A stretch of 64,000 nt of DNA from Stropharia rugosoannulata (Eukaryota > Basidiomycota > Agaricomycetes > Agaricales > Strophariaceae), in NCBI GenBank assembly GCA_028532985.1, contig JANCIK010000013.1:1550001-1614000 (forward strand), written 5' to 3'. The number at the start of each line of letters is the position of its first letter. Positions within the stretch are counted from its first letter, which is position 1. Under the pieces are notes generated by a model, which saw nothing but the letters and a program-made list of their open reading frames with translations, was not told the DNA's origin and did not search any database. This document shows positions 1-11,400 of the stretch, piece by piece. Both the position numbers and the translations under genes were made by a program.

Positions 1-555
1 GGAAGAGACATTACCAGAAGAAGAGTAGAACAGAGGGAGAAGAAAACATATGAGGATCCAGAAAGTGGGTAGTAGTAGAAGACGGGTCAACGGGAGTCAT
101 TCGACCAAGAATGGAAGAATCAATGCCTAATTAGGCACCGGTCACTTAACCGGGCTCTTGAAAGACCATTGGAAACGAGAGTCATTTTGACATAGCAAGA
201 TCACCGTTCCAAAAACAGTCATCCTATGTCCCCGTCTTAAACAGAAGAGTGGCTCGGTCATCTTACAAAAAGGCGGGCACAATGGGGAATAGAGACCTAT
301 GCGGGATGTAGCGGTGGCACAGCACTTTATCCTAAAAAGGAGATAGTAGCCGGGAGTGCATACTAAAAATAGCCAAACAATGAGCACAATGAATAAACAC
401 ATTCCTCATTGTGATAAACAATGAAGAAGTGTAATCGCTCAACAGAGAGAACGATGAACAGCGTGGTGGGTTAAAAATAGACGGCCGGTGAAGTCCGAAA
501 GTAAAAAGATCAGTCAGTATCGACTGAGGACAGTCGAGTTATGGTTTGGGGGAGA
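1..555 (+). mobile_element. 3' internal end of a Ty3/gypsy-like LTR retroelement (degenerate)
   Basis: This stretch precedes a polypurine tract (545-555) and the TG start of an LTR at 556, so by position it should be the 3' end of a retroelement internal region. A short + strand reading frame around 54-130 (reading KWVVVEDGSTGVIRP, then a stop) resembles the tail of a gypsy polyprotein, but too little remains to assign a domain. The rest has stops in all frames. Identification rests on the tract-plus-LTR layout, which is repeated at 3161-3171, not on a protein match. Confidence 0.4.
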
Positions 556-719
556 TGATAGGGCACCTAAGTGCCTGGCCATGAAATTTTGCAATTTTAC
601 TACAAATCCTATCATTTCAGTAGTCTAGACTATTAAAGTCGTATTAAAGACTTCAGTATGACCCAATGAGAGACAGAGAATAACGAAGAAAAGTGTAGAC
701 CTCCACTTAATCAATTAAG

Positions 720-1440
720 CGGGCTATTTTAACTATAAGCGAAACCACACTAAAAGCTTAAGTAAAAGTGACGACGGTAACTGTCCACGTTAAAGAACTT
801 AACTGGAGAGTAAACCAAGAGACTTTAAACAAGCGGGTTAATAAGCCTTTACAGTTGGACTTAGTCGCAGGACCAGTATGGCTTATAAGCGCATCTGACC
901 GGCTTAAAGTTAGAATAATAATAAGCCCGGCATAAAGAAGAGCACAGGTATGCTTTGCATTTAACCCGGTATAATTATACCGGGCTAAATGTAAAGTTAC
1001 TGCCCAAGAAATACACTTAGTAATGTTGTCAATTTCGAGGAAGTCAGATAAGCGGGTTAAACAGAGTGCAAAGGCAGAGGCATTATACCGGGTTAAATTA
1101 TACCGGGTTAAACGACACCAACCATAACGATGAAACTCGACTAGAGACTTATAGCAGGTCAGTCTTCTAAAAAACCAGCCATCGAAAACGAGAGATTAGG
1201 AAAAGCAAATCATTATGCTGGGTTATTTAACTCGAGTAATTATACTGGGCTATTTGACTTAGGCATTATACTGGGCTGTTTGATTGAACGTTATACCGGG
1301 TTAATTAGCAAAGGTCAATAAGACGGGCTAATAAACTTAGACAGTTCTACTGGGCTAATTAGCGAGGCCTCGTACTGGCCATACAGAGGGAATATAGCGG
1401 GCTATTTGGCAGGAGCCTGATAGACCCTGAAAAGCGGGTA
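720..1440. repeat. Array of ATTATACCGGGTTAAT-type motifs in the LTR 1 U3
   Basis: About fifteen copies or half-copies of TACCGGGTTAA / CGGGCTATTT are scattered here at irregular spacing, in both orientations. Clear examples are at 1084-1112 (two adjacent copies), 1211-1300 (several) and 1380-1410. At 960-989 two copies meet head to head, TTTAACCCGGTATAA followed by its near-perfect complement. The array lies upstream of the TATA box, where enhancer elements of an LTR would be expected. That it binds a regulator is inference. Confidence 0.6.
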
Positions 1441-1768
1441 CAGTCGGAGGCGAGATGACTCACCAGTGGGGTAACTCTGTCCCGGCTTACATTCCAAAAA
1501 GCCAAGGCATAGTAAAACTGACTGCACTCAGGAGGCAGACAGATGCCCAGGCACCTAAAGACGGTTTAACCGTTCTAAAAATAGGCTCGTTCCTGACAAG
1601 CCTTCAGAATCTATCCTTTTTCAGTTATTTCAAATTCTTACTCCACTCATCTAGAACGACTAAAATGTAATTAAACGGGCAGAACCGTATGGACCTACAA
1701 ACCAATCGGGTGCGAGGTTTTAGTAGAGAACACCTCCGGGCGCCTACGAAAACCTGTCTCCCAGAAAC

Positions 1769-1778
1769 GTATAAATAC
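1769..1778 (+). promoter_or_regulatory. TATA box of LTR 1
   Basis: GTATAAATAC matches the TATA consensus and lies between the motif array and the tandem repeat, as expected for the U3/R boundary of an LTR promoter. Transcription from here is inferred. Confidence 0.45.
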
Positions 1779-1921
1779 CCTAGCATGTAACATAGAATAG
1801 CAGGTTCCCCCGAGTAGATTTACCTAGAGTGAATATATACGGTTAAAGTCCTCACTGCGAGTTTAGAGAGAGTTCAAAGCTTTTGACGGATTACTTGACT
1901 AAGTCTTGAGTCTGGAAGCAG

Positions 1922-2080
1922 TTTTGCAGGCAACGTTTAACGTATACCTGGAGCGGTTTAATTTTTCAGGCAGTGTTGTCGCGCACATACCTGGAGCGGT
2001 CATTTTGCAGGCAACACTACGTGTATACCTGGAGCGGTTATTTTGCAGGCAGTGTCGTCGCGCACATACCTGGAGCGGTT
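1922..2080 (+). repeat. Four-copy tandem repeat, unit about 39 bp
   Basis: Four consecutive units each contain TATACCTGGAGCGGT or CATACCTGGAGCGGT followed by TTTTGCAGGCA. Units alternate between a CAACGTTTAACG and a GTGTCGTCGCGCA spacer, so there may be a higher-order pair of two units. The repeat lies downstream of the TATA box, in what would be R-U5 or the transcribed leader. Confidence 0.75.
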
Positions 2081-2346
2081 AAACAGTTATTCAGTTCTCT
2101 TTCTGATTGTCGTGTCAGACTAAGTCTCATTCAAGCACCTCGCGTTATATGCACACAAACTACACTTATCACACTACACTACCACGCCCTTGGGCTGAGT
2201 CTTTGTGTTAAGAAAACATTTACCCGGCTTATATTATAAAAGACAACTGTGTCTTTCTTTTGTACATAGACCCCCGACTTTGCATTAAAGAAGCATTTGT
2301 TTGAGATTGGTTGTGTGTTTTTGTTGTGGTTGTTGGTTGTGTTGTG

Positions 2347-2793
2347 TTAGATCATTTCTAGCAGGACATACAAACGGGCCATCACTGAGCACTTGACCAG
2401 ACCCAAACAAGGTCCTTCAACAGCGAGACCAAACTGCTCACAGAGGGACTTGAACTGGGCAAGTTCATCAGGCTCCATGGCATTGCAGGCGCCCAAGTCA
2501 GCAAAAATGTCGTATTGCGCCAAGACAGGGCAGAGTCGATGGAAATGATCAGCGCGGGCAAGGGCGCGCTCTTCCTTTTTGACTTTGAGTAGTTTGCTGA
2601 CGCCTCGGAAAGCCATGAAGGTCTTGTGGTCCAGGATGGGAGAGTAGAGTAATAAGAGGGAAGCAGTAGGGACTAAGAGAGGGAAGCGAGAGAAAGAAAG
2701 AACGAGAAGGGCAAGGGAACTGGTTATATACGCAGAAGAGAATGGCGAAGGAAAATTCTGGAGTATGAGAGAAGCAGACGGCAATGAGCGCAT
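2347..2793 (-). CDS. Unrecognised open frame between the two LTRs
   Basis: An open frame of about 148 residues from the first ATG (2793). The C-terminal half looks protein-like (FRGVSKLLKVKKEER, then acidic and hydrophobic alternation, ending LYVLLEMI), while the N-terminal half is serine/leucine-rich and may be non-coding. It starts just beyond the end of LTR 1 and points back into it, so it could be a remnant of an older gene the retroelements landed in. I do not recognise the family. Confidence 0.25.
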   Translation of the reverse strand: MRSLPSASLILQNFPSPFSSAYITSSLALLVLSFSRFPLLVPTASLLLLYSPILDHKTFMAFRGVSKLLKVKKEERALARADHFHRLCPVLAQYDIFADLGACNAMEPDELAQFKSLCEQFGLAVEGPCLGLVKCSVMARLYVLLEMI

Positions 2794-2853
2794 GTCGAGT
2801 AAACTTACCGGCAATATGCTAGAACAGTGTAACGCCAAAAGAAGATCCAGCAA

Positions 2854-3160
2854 GGTTCAGAAAAGGAAAAGAAAAGACCTGACTAGGCAAATGACCCAAG
2901 AAGGAAGTCAGTGGGAAGTACAGTGTGCATATGAGTGCGGTGGCAGTTGCCTAAAATAAGCTAGTCAAGAAAAGTCAGGCGGGGATACCTGAAAAGGAAG
3001 CAAAGAGGATGGATAGAGATAGTGATTCGGGCGGAGGCGCTGTAGTAACCGCATAAGGCAGTAGCTGAGCTGTAGTACAGGAAAACGGGATAATGGTGAA
3101 CTGCTATCAAAGATGAGATGCGCACATCTAGAATTGACTGAGGACAGTCAAGATTTTAGT
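2854..3160. other. No gene seen; 3' internal remnant of retroelement 2
   Basis: Purine-rich sequence with no supported reading frame. Its last 30 bases (GACTGAGGACAGTCAAGA, then the purine tract) closely match the bases before LTR 1 (GACTGAGGACAGTCGAG at 525-540), so both are 3' ends of related gypsy elements. Confidence 0.5.
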
Positions 3161-4310
3161 GGGGGGGAGATGACAGGGCTGCTTTTTGGCTACGGATGTA
3201 AATCGTCAGAAGTTCCCTTAAAGGGATAGCTGCGCGCGGGAAAACACAAGAGGGACTAGAGTTGAGCCTGTCTCGTAATCTATAGCTATCAGCATGCGAG
3301 CATCATGACTATAAGCGCCTGCATGCACTGTATCACGAGAGGGATTGGTCAGCAAGCTGCACAGTCTAGAGTGCATAGTTTGGCCATCTGTGCGAGCGAT
3401 CAGGAAAGCGTAGAACGGTTAAGCACCAGCAAAGAGCGGTGTGAGTACAGCTGAGCGGGTACCAAGGGCGGTGTGAAGGGCTGTGCATGCATCGCAAAGG
3501 CAGAATTTGCCTAAGTCCACACATCATGTGACCGTGGCGGCGCACATCAAAAGACGCACAAAAGCCCGAGGGAATGAACGACATGCGTGCAGCGAATGCC
3601 AAGGGATCAGGACACTCGAAGGGAAGCCCGGATGTGGTGCATGGACCTTTGGCCGTGCATTGCTAGTATTTACTTTACCTTATTATTAGTACACATGTGT
3701 GCATCACATATAAACCTGTATCCTTGTCTATAGTAATCCAAGCAATTGTCTACCCACTAGATCTGTGTGCTGGGTTCTGTCCCAGGCCATCAGCAGGCTG
3801 TGTTTAGCTTTTGTTAGGGTTTTAACTGTGAAGTATTTGTGAATCATAGGAGTTTTGGATAGCTTCTGGCCACTGGGTCATTTGGAGAGCTCAGTGAGGA
3901 GCCAGTACAACCGTGTACGGAAACTCGCACTGTAGTGTTTAGACTGTGAGACTGCACCGCCGGGTGAAAGACTTTGGAGAGTCTTGGATTGTTGGACTTT
4001 GGAAAGTCCGCACATTGCACGAGGTCACCGGACCTGGAAGTGCGTGCAGCGAAGCTGTTCACTAAAAAAACAACTTATTTCATTTATCATTTTGCCTAGC
4101 GCACGCCACTAGCAACCGGGCTCTATCCGAGATTTACTAGAATTAAACCCCTCCTTACAAACGAACTTGCAGGCACTACTTGCTATTACAAAGACTAGAG
4201 GACACGAGGTGCGTGCATCGCACGCCCAGAACGGGAACCAGAGCAGAGCATAGATTATACTAGCTGTTTAGTTGAGGGCGTTCGCTTGATCTAAGGGATA
4301 GGATCTCGCT
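3161..4310 (+). repeat. Purine tract and LTR of retroelement 2 (right end uncertain)
   Basis: GGGGGGGAGA at 3161-3170 is followed by TGACAGGGCTGC, the LTR start. A TATA-like CATATAAACC lies at 3707-3716. No coding frame is convincing. The LTR seems to run up to the Plavaka-1 fragment at about 4318; both LTRs end in a TGTGTGTTGTG-like tail, which is how the right end was placed. It has probably truncated the 5' part of Plavaka-1. Confidence 0.5.
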
Positions 4311-4317
4311 CCGCTGG

Positions 4318-4585
4318 GTGTGTGTGTGTGTTGTGTTTCGCGATTTCGAGTCTAGCTACGCAGTAGACCTCTCAGCGCTTTCTGAAGCCCTCCGCGAATT
4401 CCATTGGTACAAGGGTGCCATCATTGTGGCAGGTGGGCAACGAGGCAAGAATGGACCTATCAACCACTTCCGAATTCCAAAACTCGAGATGCTACAAATC
4501 ATCACCTGCAGTGCACATTTGCTTGCAGCTCCATACCAATGGACTTCAGATGTTACCGAACGATGCCACATTACACATGTCAAGA
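4318..4585 (+). pseudogene. Plavaka-1 transposase, 5' fragment
   Basis: The frame reads ALSEALREFH, INHFRIPKLEMLQ, QWTSDVTERCHITHVK, which aligns with ALRGFH, EGIPKLEFLQ and QWSADITEHAHIEVVK in the complete Plavaka transposase at 31325-34564 of this window. It covers the late catalytic-core part of the protein. The N-terminal two thirds are missing, replaced by LTR 2. The frame stops at the left end of KDZ-1 inside the codons for Val-Lys-Thr and resumes in phase at 56742. Plavaka transposases belong to the CMC (CACTA-like) RNase H-fold group. Confidence 0.85.
4579..4585. repeat. Left target-site duplication of KDZ-1 (GTCAAGA)
   Basis: GTCAAGA here and at 56742-56748 flank the outer ends of the 312-bp inverted repeats. 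The next base of the element, C, also continues the match, so the duplication can be read as 7 or 8 bp. Deleting one copy plus 4586-56741 gives continuous Plavaka-1 codons. Confidence 0.85.
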
Positions 4586-4897
4586 CACATAGAACAGTCC
4601 CCTGGTACCGTACATAATAGTGTATTCAGGATCTAAATATATACTATATACTATAGTCCTGTTCCTGGGGAATCTAATTTAAGATATTGACTGTACCTAA
4701 CAGACAGAACCGGATTCTAAATATGTACCATAAGTCACGGCTCCATTCTGCCGGAATCCAGGCTCACAGCCACAGTCATATCCCGGTGACATCCCGACAC
4801 GGTGCCAGTCGGGGCCCCGAGGGCACCGACGGTACCAACTGTCGGTACCTCTTCACAGACCTTGCTGCCTCTACTATGACCCATGTCCTATCATCGG
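4586..4897 (+). repeat. KDZ-1 left terminal inverted repeat (312 bp)
   Basis: Matches the reverse complement of 56430-56741 at 306 of 312 positions without gaps. All six differences are C/T or G/A at CpG sites, three lost on each side. It contains internal palindromes around GGGGCCCCGAGGGC and GGTACCAACTGTCGGTACC. Confidence 0.95.
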
Positions 4898-4899
4898 GA

Positions 4900-5957
4900 C
4901 TATTTCAAATGCGTCATATGAATGTATCTGGATTATCTAATTCAATTTCTTTTGAACCACTGCCTCGAATACATGCCCGGCGCTACTAATGAAGCCAAAT
5001 GGCATGCACCGGTACGTATACAATCTTCCCCCTATCCACTACCTCTTTATATCCCTGTGCTTGTCAAACAGGGCTACATTGATATGGGAAAGCATTACAA
5101 AAAGCTCAACCAAGAGTCAGTCAGCTCGGCGCCGATATCATATTTTATTATTATTTCTGCATTTGACACAGCCAGAATAGTATGTCATGTATCTGACTCC
5201 TAAAAATAATGGTCAAAATGCAGACATCAAAGTCAAAATAATCGAACAGTTTGGGAAGTTTGAAGATTGCATGCCCATCATCAATGAGGCATGTATAATC
5301 AAGGACTTATCTAGCAATATTTTGTTCTGGTATCTGCCTAACAGCCTTACCAAAACCAGAGCTATTGAGTGACAAATTATCGTCATAATAATATACTAAC
5401 CAAGTTTGCAGAGTATGATTTGGGATGATGTGGCCTCCTTATGATCCTCCATCAAAGTTACTGTCGGAAAATTAGCAGAGTGGACCCACATATTACGACG
5501 ATGAAAATATACTGATCGATTATGTGGGATCGGAGTCGAGCCGAGATACCGGCCACCGACATCCGAATATCTCTCCGGGGACAATCACCTTTGCACCTGC
5601 TTGGTTATTATTAGTAATCAGATGACTCCGTTTCACCGAGATATCGGGACCGAGCCGAGTGCCTTTGACATTTTAATCAACATCGGTGGCCTATGCAACA
5701 CGTACTTTGAGCTGCCAGGATTAAGAGTCAAAATGCCATATAAAAATGGAACCATCATTGCAATGTCCTCAAGTTTTGGTCCATGGCATGCAAAAAAGTG
5801 GACAAAGGCTTTGTCTTGTGTACCACTGCAAGAAATCTGTGACAAAGGCTTTGCATTGGGAAGATTTGCCTTAGATAAATGTTTCACATTTATAATTAGC
5901 AGATACTCATGTAGCAGACTGGTTGTATTCCATTACTATATACATCAGAGAAAATGA
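4900..5957 (+). pseudogene. TET/JBP-type 2OG-Fe(II) dioxygenase of KDZ-1, decayed
   Basis: The C-terminal catalytic part is readable: IWDDVASL, then FHRDIGTEPSAFDILINIGG with the iron-binding H-x-D (HRD), ELPGLRV and the glycine-rich GTIIAMSSSFGPWH with the distal His. This is the double-stranded beta-helix layout of TET/JBP enzymes, which oxidise 5-methylcytosine or thymine in DNA and are known cargo of fungal KDZ elements. N-terminal exons are diffuse over 4900-5370 (GQNADIKVKI, LFWYLPNSLTKTR). Two in-frame TGA codons at 5442-5444 and 5502-5504 interrupt the catalytic exon; each fits an Arg CGA mutated to TGA. It lies just inside the left inverted repeat, transcribed inward. Confidence 0.75.
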
Positions 5958-5985
5958 CCAGAATAGGGGAAAATGGAGAAAATAT

Positions 5986-7794
5986 TTATTCAATGTCAAC
6001 AACACCTTGGGTGAACCCAACCATAGGGTCATCTTCACTGTCGTCCTCATCTGAGTCAAGGCCATCATCGTCACTGTCCGAATGTTCGCTGGGCATTGAA
6101 GACTGCGAAGAGCCAGGTCTTTCTGAAAAACCCATTTCTTCATCTGTCTCATGATCAGCATCGGTGTCATCTGCAGGCGTATTTGTTGCAACTGCGTCAA
6201 AGTGCATCCCCATTCCAGGGGGAATGTCCTCATCATCGGACTCTTCCGATCCCGGACCGGTTGCACGATGCTCTTCCGCTGGTTCAATTCAACCGGCATC
6301 AGTGATGTATGCCATCAGTGGGGGTGCATCCTCGTTGGATGAATCCGACGACCGAGTCTTAGTTTCCAGGCTGCCTTCAATTATTGGGGGCGGTTCATCA
6401 TCGCTGTCTTCATCTTTTGATGTACCCAACTCCATGATAGTTGGCCTACCACTGCTCCCAGCTAGCGGCTCATTCATACGGAGCAGAATCTGACGTAAAG
6501 AACCTGGAGACTGAATATGAACGATTTTGGATCGCTTTGGGGTCCGGGGTCGGAACGGCCCCGAATCGGAACTGGTGGACACTCTTCCTCCCACTGAACC
6601 CAAAGTGCTGTCGCATGGATTTTGCTGTGGTGTTTGTTGAGGAAGACTTTGAGGTTTCTGGTGAGGAAGTAGGCCAGTGGTCACGATGTGTTTGGAAATT
6701 GCTTCATATTGAGCGATAACATGAGTTGAGTGCTGCATCGCCAAATTCATTGCTTGTCCAGTCGCTGCAAAGTGTGTTGCAATGTGCTGCAACTCTCTTG
6801 TAGTAACATCCGCCATGCTTTTCCATTGCACACAATAAGAACACACACCCGCCTTTGAACCCGATTCCCCGGTCGGGCCGGGGCCGACTGATGGCTCGGG
6901 GGCCACTGACACCACGGGTGAACGGGATTGTCCCGACTTCTCCGAGTCGGAACTATCCTCGGATTCCACATTTGCGGTTTTCTCCGGACTGCCACCTGGT
7001 GGGAGAGTTATCCCCGATCGACGTCCCCAAACGTGTTGTAGATTCTGTCCAGGTCGGGCCACGCTGCCTGACCGGCCTGGGATGTTCGGCCTCTGTATGG
7101 TTGGTCTCTCCGATGGTAACATAATCTTACTTTTTCCAAAAGTGGCCTGCCATTTTGGGTCTGCAGTACAGTCATCGGGGACCGAACGGCTTGGTTTTGG
7201 TACTTTGTCTTCTGCTGTATCATCTGTCTCAGTGGCCCATCCACGAAACATAGTATTACCCCTGACTGCTTTCTCATAAGCGGCCATATGTTCTACAATG
7301 TCGACATAAGATGGTATTGATTGAAGAATGTCGTTGCCTCGTAAGTTCCACCAGTAAAAATAGTCGGTGGTTGTTGCCAAAATTGCGATGTTGTCTTGCT
7401 CACTATATTCTTTGTCGACCAATCCTGGTATGTTTGATCCGTGTCATCAGAAGGTTCGTAGAGTGCCCGTGCCAAGAAGTCAAAAATATAAGGAATCTCC
7501 ATGACAAAACCCTGTATATGGCAAAAGCCAATGAAGGATAAAGCAGCCTCCTAGGTTGAATATTCAGCATCAGTTTAATCAAATCAAACTATTGTTACTC
7601 ACCACTTCGGCTGTGATGTTGTACCAGTATGGCAGTCCATCCCAAATATCTTTGTATACGGATCTGGCTGCCATGCGAACGCAAGCCATCAGAAGTTGAA
7701 GCTTGATGTTGGCGCGGTCTTGGTGCTCGCCGAAGTTAGACACGTTGATGGGAAATGGGACTCTGCCGATGTGGCCAGGGGCATTGGAATCCAT
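5986..7794 (-). pseudogene. KDZ-1 gene X: acidic, serine-rich cargo protein
   Basis: Begins at ATG 7794 (MDSNAPGHIGRVPF); a first exon of about 65 residues ends at a GTGAGT donor near 7600, followed by an intron to about 7553. The protein then reads through MEIPYIFDFLARAL, shifts frame near 7420, and continues as a 370-residue low-complexity chain with one CSYC pair, a helical stretch (RELQHIATHFAATGQAMN) and acidic serine runs. An in-frame TGA at 6289-6291 splits it from a last segment ending QGVVDIE at 5986; CGA to TGA explains it. Function unknown. Similar acidic proteins with a Cys pair plus helices (see gene Z) accompany KDZ transposases. It is co-directional with, and 120 bp downstream of, the transposase. 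Confidence 0.6.
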
Positions 7795-7917
7795 GATGCA
7801 GGGATATAAAGGATTGGAAGAGAAGGAAATTTGAACGGTGTCTTATCATTGATCTACCCTCACGTGACCTGTTAACCGGGTATCAAAACATTTATCTGGT
7901 TGCCATATTGAATCTAT

Positions 7918-10900
7918 TTATACTGCTTCCCAAGAACGGGAAAGGTTATGATATGAAGAAACAAAGAGCTCTTGGGTGACACGCCCTAACTCATTCCACA
8001 TTCCAAGCTGCTTCTCTGCGTAAGCCCTGAAACCACGAAGAATACGACATTCCAACGGTGAAGGATAGAAAGTCAGCAGGGGGCCGAGTTCAGTGTTTGT
8101 GTCGGACTGTATGCTGGTGTCATTGGGAATCGGAGTACCGGAGTCATTCCGAGATTCGGAAGCACCCCGGTCGGGCCCGATAACAATATTGTCCCGATGT
8201 TGCTTCCATGACTTTGCTTTGAAAACAAAGAAGCGCACTGTCCAGTTCATTTCATGTCTCGTCAAGTTAAGCTCTTCGGTCCAGCGAAGGTGCTGTGCAC
8301 GAGCACGGAGCCAATTGACTCGCAGAACTGCAATTTGCAAGTTGTGTATTAGTTTGTGTAATGAACTAAAAATGTACATACAATCTTGCAATCTGGTATT
8401 ATCGTCCAGTGTGTCCGCTGGATCATCATCAGTCAGTGGTGGTGGGGTGCCGGTCGGTCGCTCTCCGATGTTGCCGCGTATTTCACTGAGTGTTCTCCAT
8501 ATCCATGACATTTGCATTTGACTGCCCCCGCGGACATTTGGGTCGAAAATCGCTTGGCTTGCATGTGTGTCCTCTCTGGTTAACCTGGGGAATCTTTGTT
8601 GTATGATCTCCTCCGATGCTAAGGCGACCATAACAGTCCTATTTGCTTGAAACACCTGCCTATTTAACGCAATTGCTGCTGAGAGCATACCAACTCGCAT
8701 TGTTGCCCTTGTATGATGTGCCCCTGTTGCGCCTCGGACCTGGTTTTTGTACACCCATGAAAGTTGGACTATTGCGGATCTAATGGCCTCCAGTACATCT
8801 TCTGCGTGACCTTTGCGAAGCTCAAGTTCCTGTTTTTTCAGTTCAACAAGATTACATTTTCCGTCAACATTGAAGAGATCAACCATGTCCAAAGTGAATC
8901 CAGATGGGAACGGGAGTTTCTGCTGTTCGGGGTCGGCCTGACTTACTTCAAAATGATCAGTAACACCGGTTTCGTCTTCGGTTTGTTCATCAAACGGCAT
9001 GTTGTCAGTATTGTTCTCGTCGGTGAAGACTGAAACAATTTCTCGTCCAATATATTCACAGGCTTCTCGCACAAATTTGTCAATTCGGGTCCGAAGATTT
9101 CTGCGCCGACGAACAAGATCCTGTCTTTGAGTTACAGTGGGTTGTTTGGACAACTTTCAAACGTGAGATCTTAATTCAGCCCTGTGGAATTGCAATGATC
9201 AGACATGGACTGTTTCTTTATCATAAACCTACTGTGTCTGTTCAATTCGAAGTCCTTGCGATAGCCATGTGGCCTAACCTGTTGGTCCGTCCTCCGACAT
9301 TTCTTTTTCGGACAACATTAATTCAACCTCCTGCCTGGATGCCGCTTTCTTCATTTTTGGTGCATAAATATCCATGCTGTCAGGTTTAAGTTCTCGTTGG
9401 CTCTCGGCAACAGTTATTTCGGCCTCCCATCTGTCTCTTATGCTTGGTGCAATGCGGGCACTGAATTGTTCAAAGTGTTCAGATGCCTCGGAGGCTTCTT
9501 TAATAGCCCTGGTATGTTTCTTCACCATTGTAGTGCCTGATTGTAGAAAAACTGTATTAGGGCATGTTGAAGAAATAGAAAGGATCTTTACCAATATGAA
9601 TCATTTTCTTCCAGTTTGAGTCTCCCATGTGGTCATCTAGAATCTCTGTTCGATGTGCCGTTGTCGCTCCCCGAGCACCCCTAGACACTTTATTCAATAG
9701 ACTCCAAAGTGTTTCCAATATTTCCCCATCAACAATGCCAGCACCGGGAATGTAAGTGGATGCCCAGCAGTATAAACATTCATCCTTGTGACCATGAACA
9801 TGCCATAATCCAATAGTGTGAATTAATTTTAACCGGCGTGGAAGCGAAATACCTTTTAATTTTGCAAACCGGGCTCTCTGATGAATGCCGTATATGCACA
9901 TGATATCGTAAATCATCATTGCATGCTTGATCCCCTCCATGTTCGTATTCTTCAGAGCTTCTGAAAAGCTATAATCCATGCACATTTGCCTTTCACCAAG
10001 CTGAAAATCAACAACACTGCTGGGACAGAAGCACCCATGCCTTGCACATGCTTGGGCACCAATTCCCCTGGCCCTTCTGCCAACAACAACCTTTTCACTG
10101 TCCAATTGAGCTCAGTGAGAATGACAATCAATTTTCTTATATAATAATCAGAATTTATTCAAAAAATAAAGAGGTTTACGTACCTGCTTAAATAGCTTAG
10201 AATGCTCGGAAGCATCCACCAGATGCTCCTTGTATGGCTGAGCTGCTGTCATGAATGCATCTCCATGTGTGAGGTGGACATCATCTGCTTCATTGCATTG
10301 ATTCAGGTGGTCAGCCTTGAAATTGCCATCTGCACAGAACTTCCGAATGTAGAGATATTGGTGAGGATCATTTTCCCAATTTTCTGGTAAATTGACTCCT
10401 GGTTGGGGACATGTAGGACAGAATAGAGCAAGATGCTCGTGGTTTCGAACAGTTGGAGGCTGTGTCGGCGCCGAGCCGAAGTCGGAATCGGATCCGTTGT
10501 CGGAATCCACCGACATTTGAGTTGGTTCGGAGCCAACCGATATTTGAGTCTGTTCCTGAACATTATCTTCAGAGGCGTCGGTGACGGCTTCCGAGAAATT
10601 AGGGCCCGGCTCTGTGTTGCATGCAGGCCTCGAGTCAAATTGATAGAGCTGCCTATCATGTGCCCGACCATGCATTGCCCACAATTTCATGTTGCGGTAG
10701 CATCTGCTTAGTCGGTGCAGCTCCCGATACCGATCAACTACTCCGGCAGGATAGGCTGGGCAGGTAAGATGTCGTAGCTTTGCATAATATTGGTATGCTG
10801 ATGTCTTGCATTCCAGATTTGAGATGCGAAAATCCTTGAGAGCGGCGAAGGTGAATACAGTCACAATTTTGTCATAACTTGTGGGTAACATGGACAGTTC

Positions 10901-11400
10901 AATCCAGTGTAAATCTGGCTCCTGCAGCGCATTTGGGCATAGGCATCGGACAACAGGTAAGTGATGGACTCCTGTTATGTCGACAATAGTGATGAATTTG
11001 TTGTCTTGATTGTCATATGGTTTAGGCCTCGGTAGGATATGTGGGTAACCCAGCCTCATATCAAATTCCTCCTCCAAGATTTTGTCTTCCCAATCTTCGG
11101 GCTCTGGAACAGCACCAGTGCGAGCTTCCCCCTCCAAATCAGCTTCATGGAAGTCATTGGTTGCCATGTCAGCTGTTGGAAGTTCCCAATTGGGATCTTC
11201 ATGTAAGATTAGCATTCTAGTTTTCTTATTTGGGGGGGAATGGCTAATGTCTTACCAGCATCTTCCACATAGGGCCTTGAAGGGCATCTTTGTCCTTGAT
11301 GACCGAGGTGTAGCTTGATTCCTACCTGCCACAAAGCCCCCTGCTTAAAGCAAGTTTGTTCCCATTTGTCTATGCGGTGTAGTATTTCTCTGAGATGCAT
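7918..11400 (-). pseudogene. KDZ-1 transposase (CxC2-KDZ), with an in-frame stop
   Basis: Multi-exon. It starts no later than ATG 11400, and exons coding the first CxC2 cysteines probably lie further up. The order follows the KDZ family: CxC2 cluster (CFKQGALWQVGIKLHLGH, DITGVHHLPVVRCLC), the CPTCPQPGVNLPENWE linker, the CADGNF strand, then the catalytic core with CARHGCF, VDFQLGERQ, IYDIMCIYG, GLWHVHGHKDEC and VDGEILETLW. The C-terminal exon (9153-7918) has the LRKGHAEDVLEAIR and RVNWLRARAQHLRWTEE helices. A TGA at 10112-10114, just after DCHSH, breaks an otherwise open frame and again fits CGA to TGA. The enzyme would cut and join KDZ ends. It is divergent from gene Y. Confidence 0.85.

Larger units (their letters stand above)
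556..2345 (+). repeat. Long LTR of retroelement 1 (right end uncertain)
   Basis: The LTR starts with TGATAGGGCACC directly after the purine tract TTTGGGGGAGA, the usual junction of internal sequence and 3' LTR in gypsy elements. A TATA box (TATAAATA, 1770-1777) splits it into a long U3-like part full of a repeated CGGGYTAA motif and a downstream part with a four-unit tandem repeat. The right end is placed near 2345 after a T/G-rich tail because the next recognisable block begins there. No second LTR copy is in the window, so the end cannot be fixed by alignment. Confidence 0.5.

Noticed and set aside
4315..4330. TG dinucleotide run as a telomere-like or microsatellite locus
   Set aside because: Only about six repeats, at the border of LTR 2 and Plavaka-1; not a notable array.
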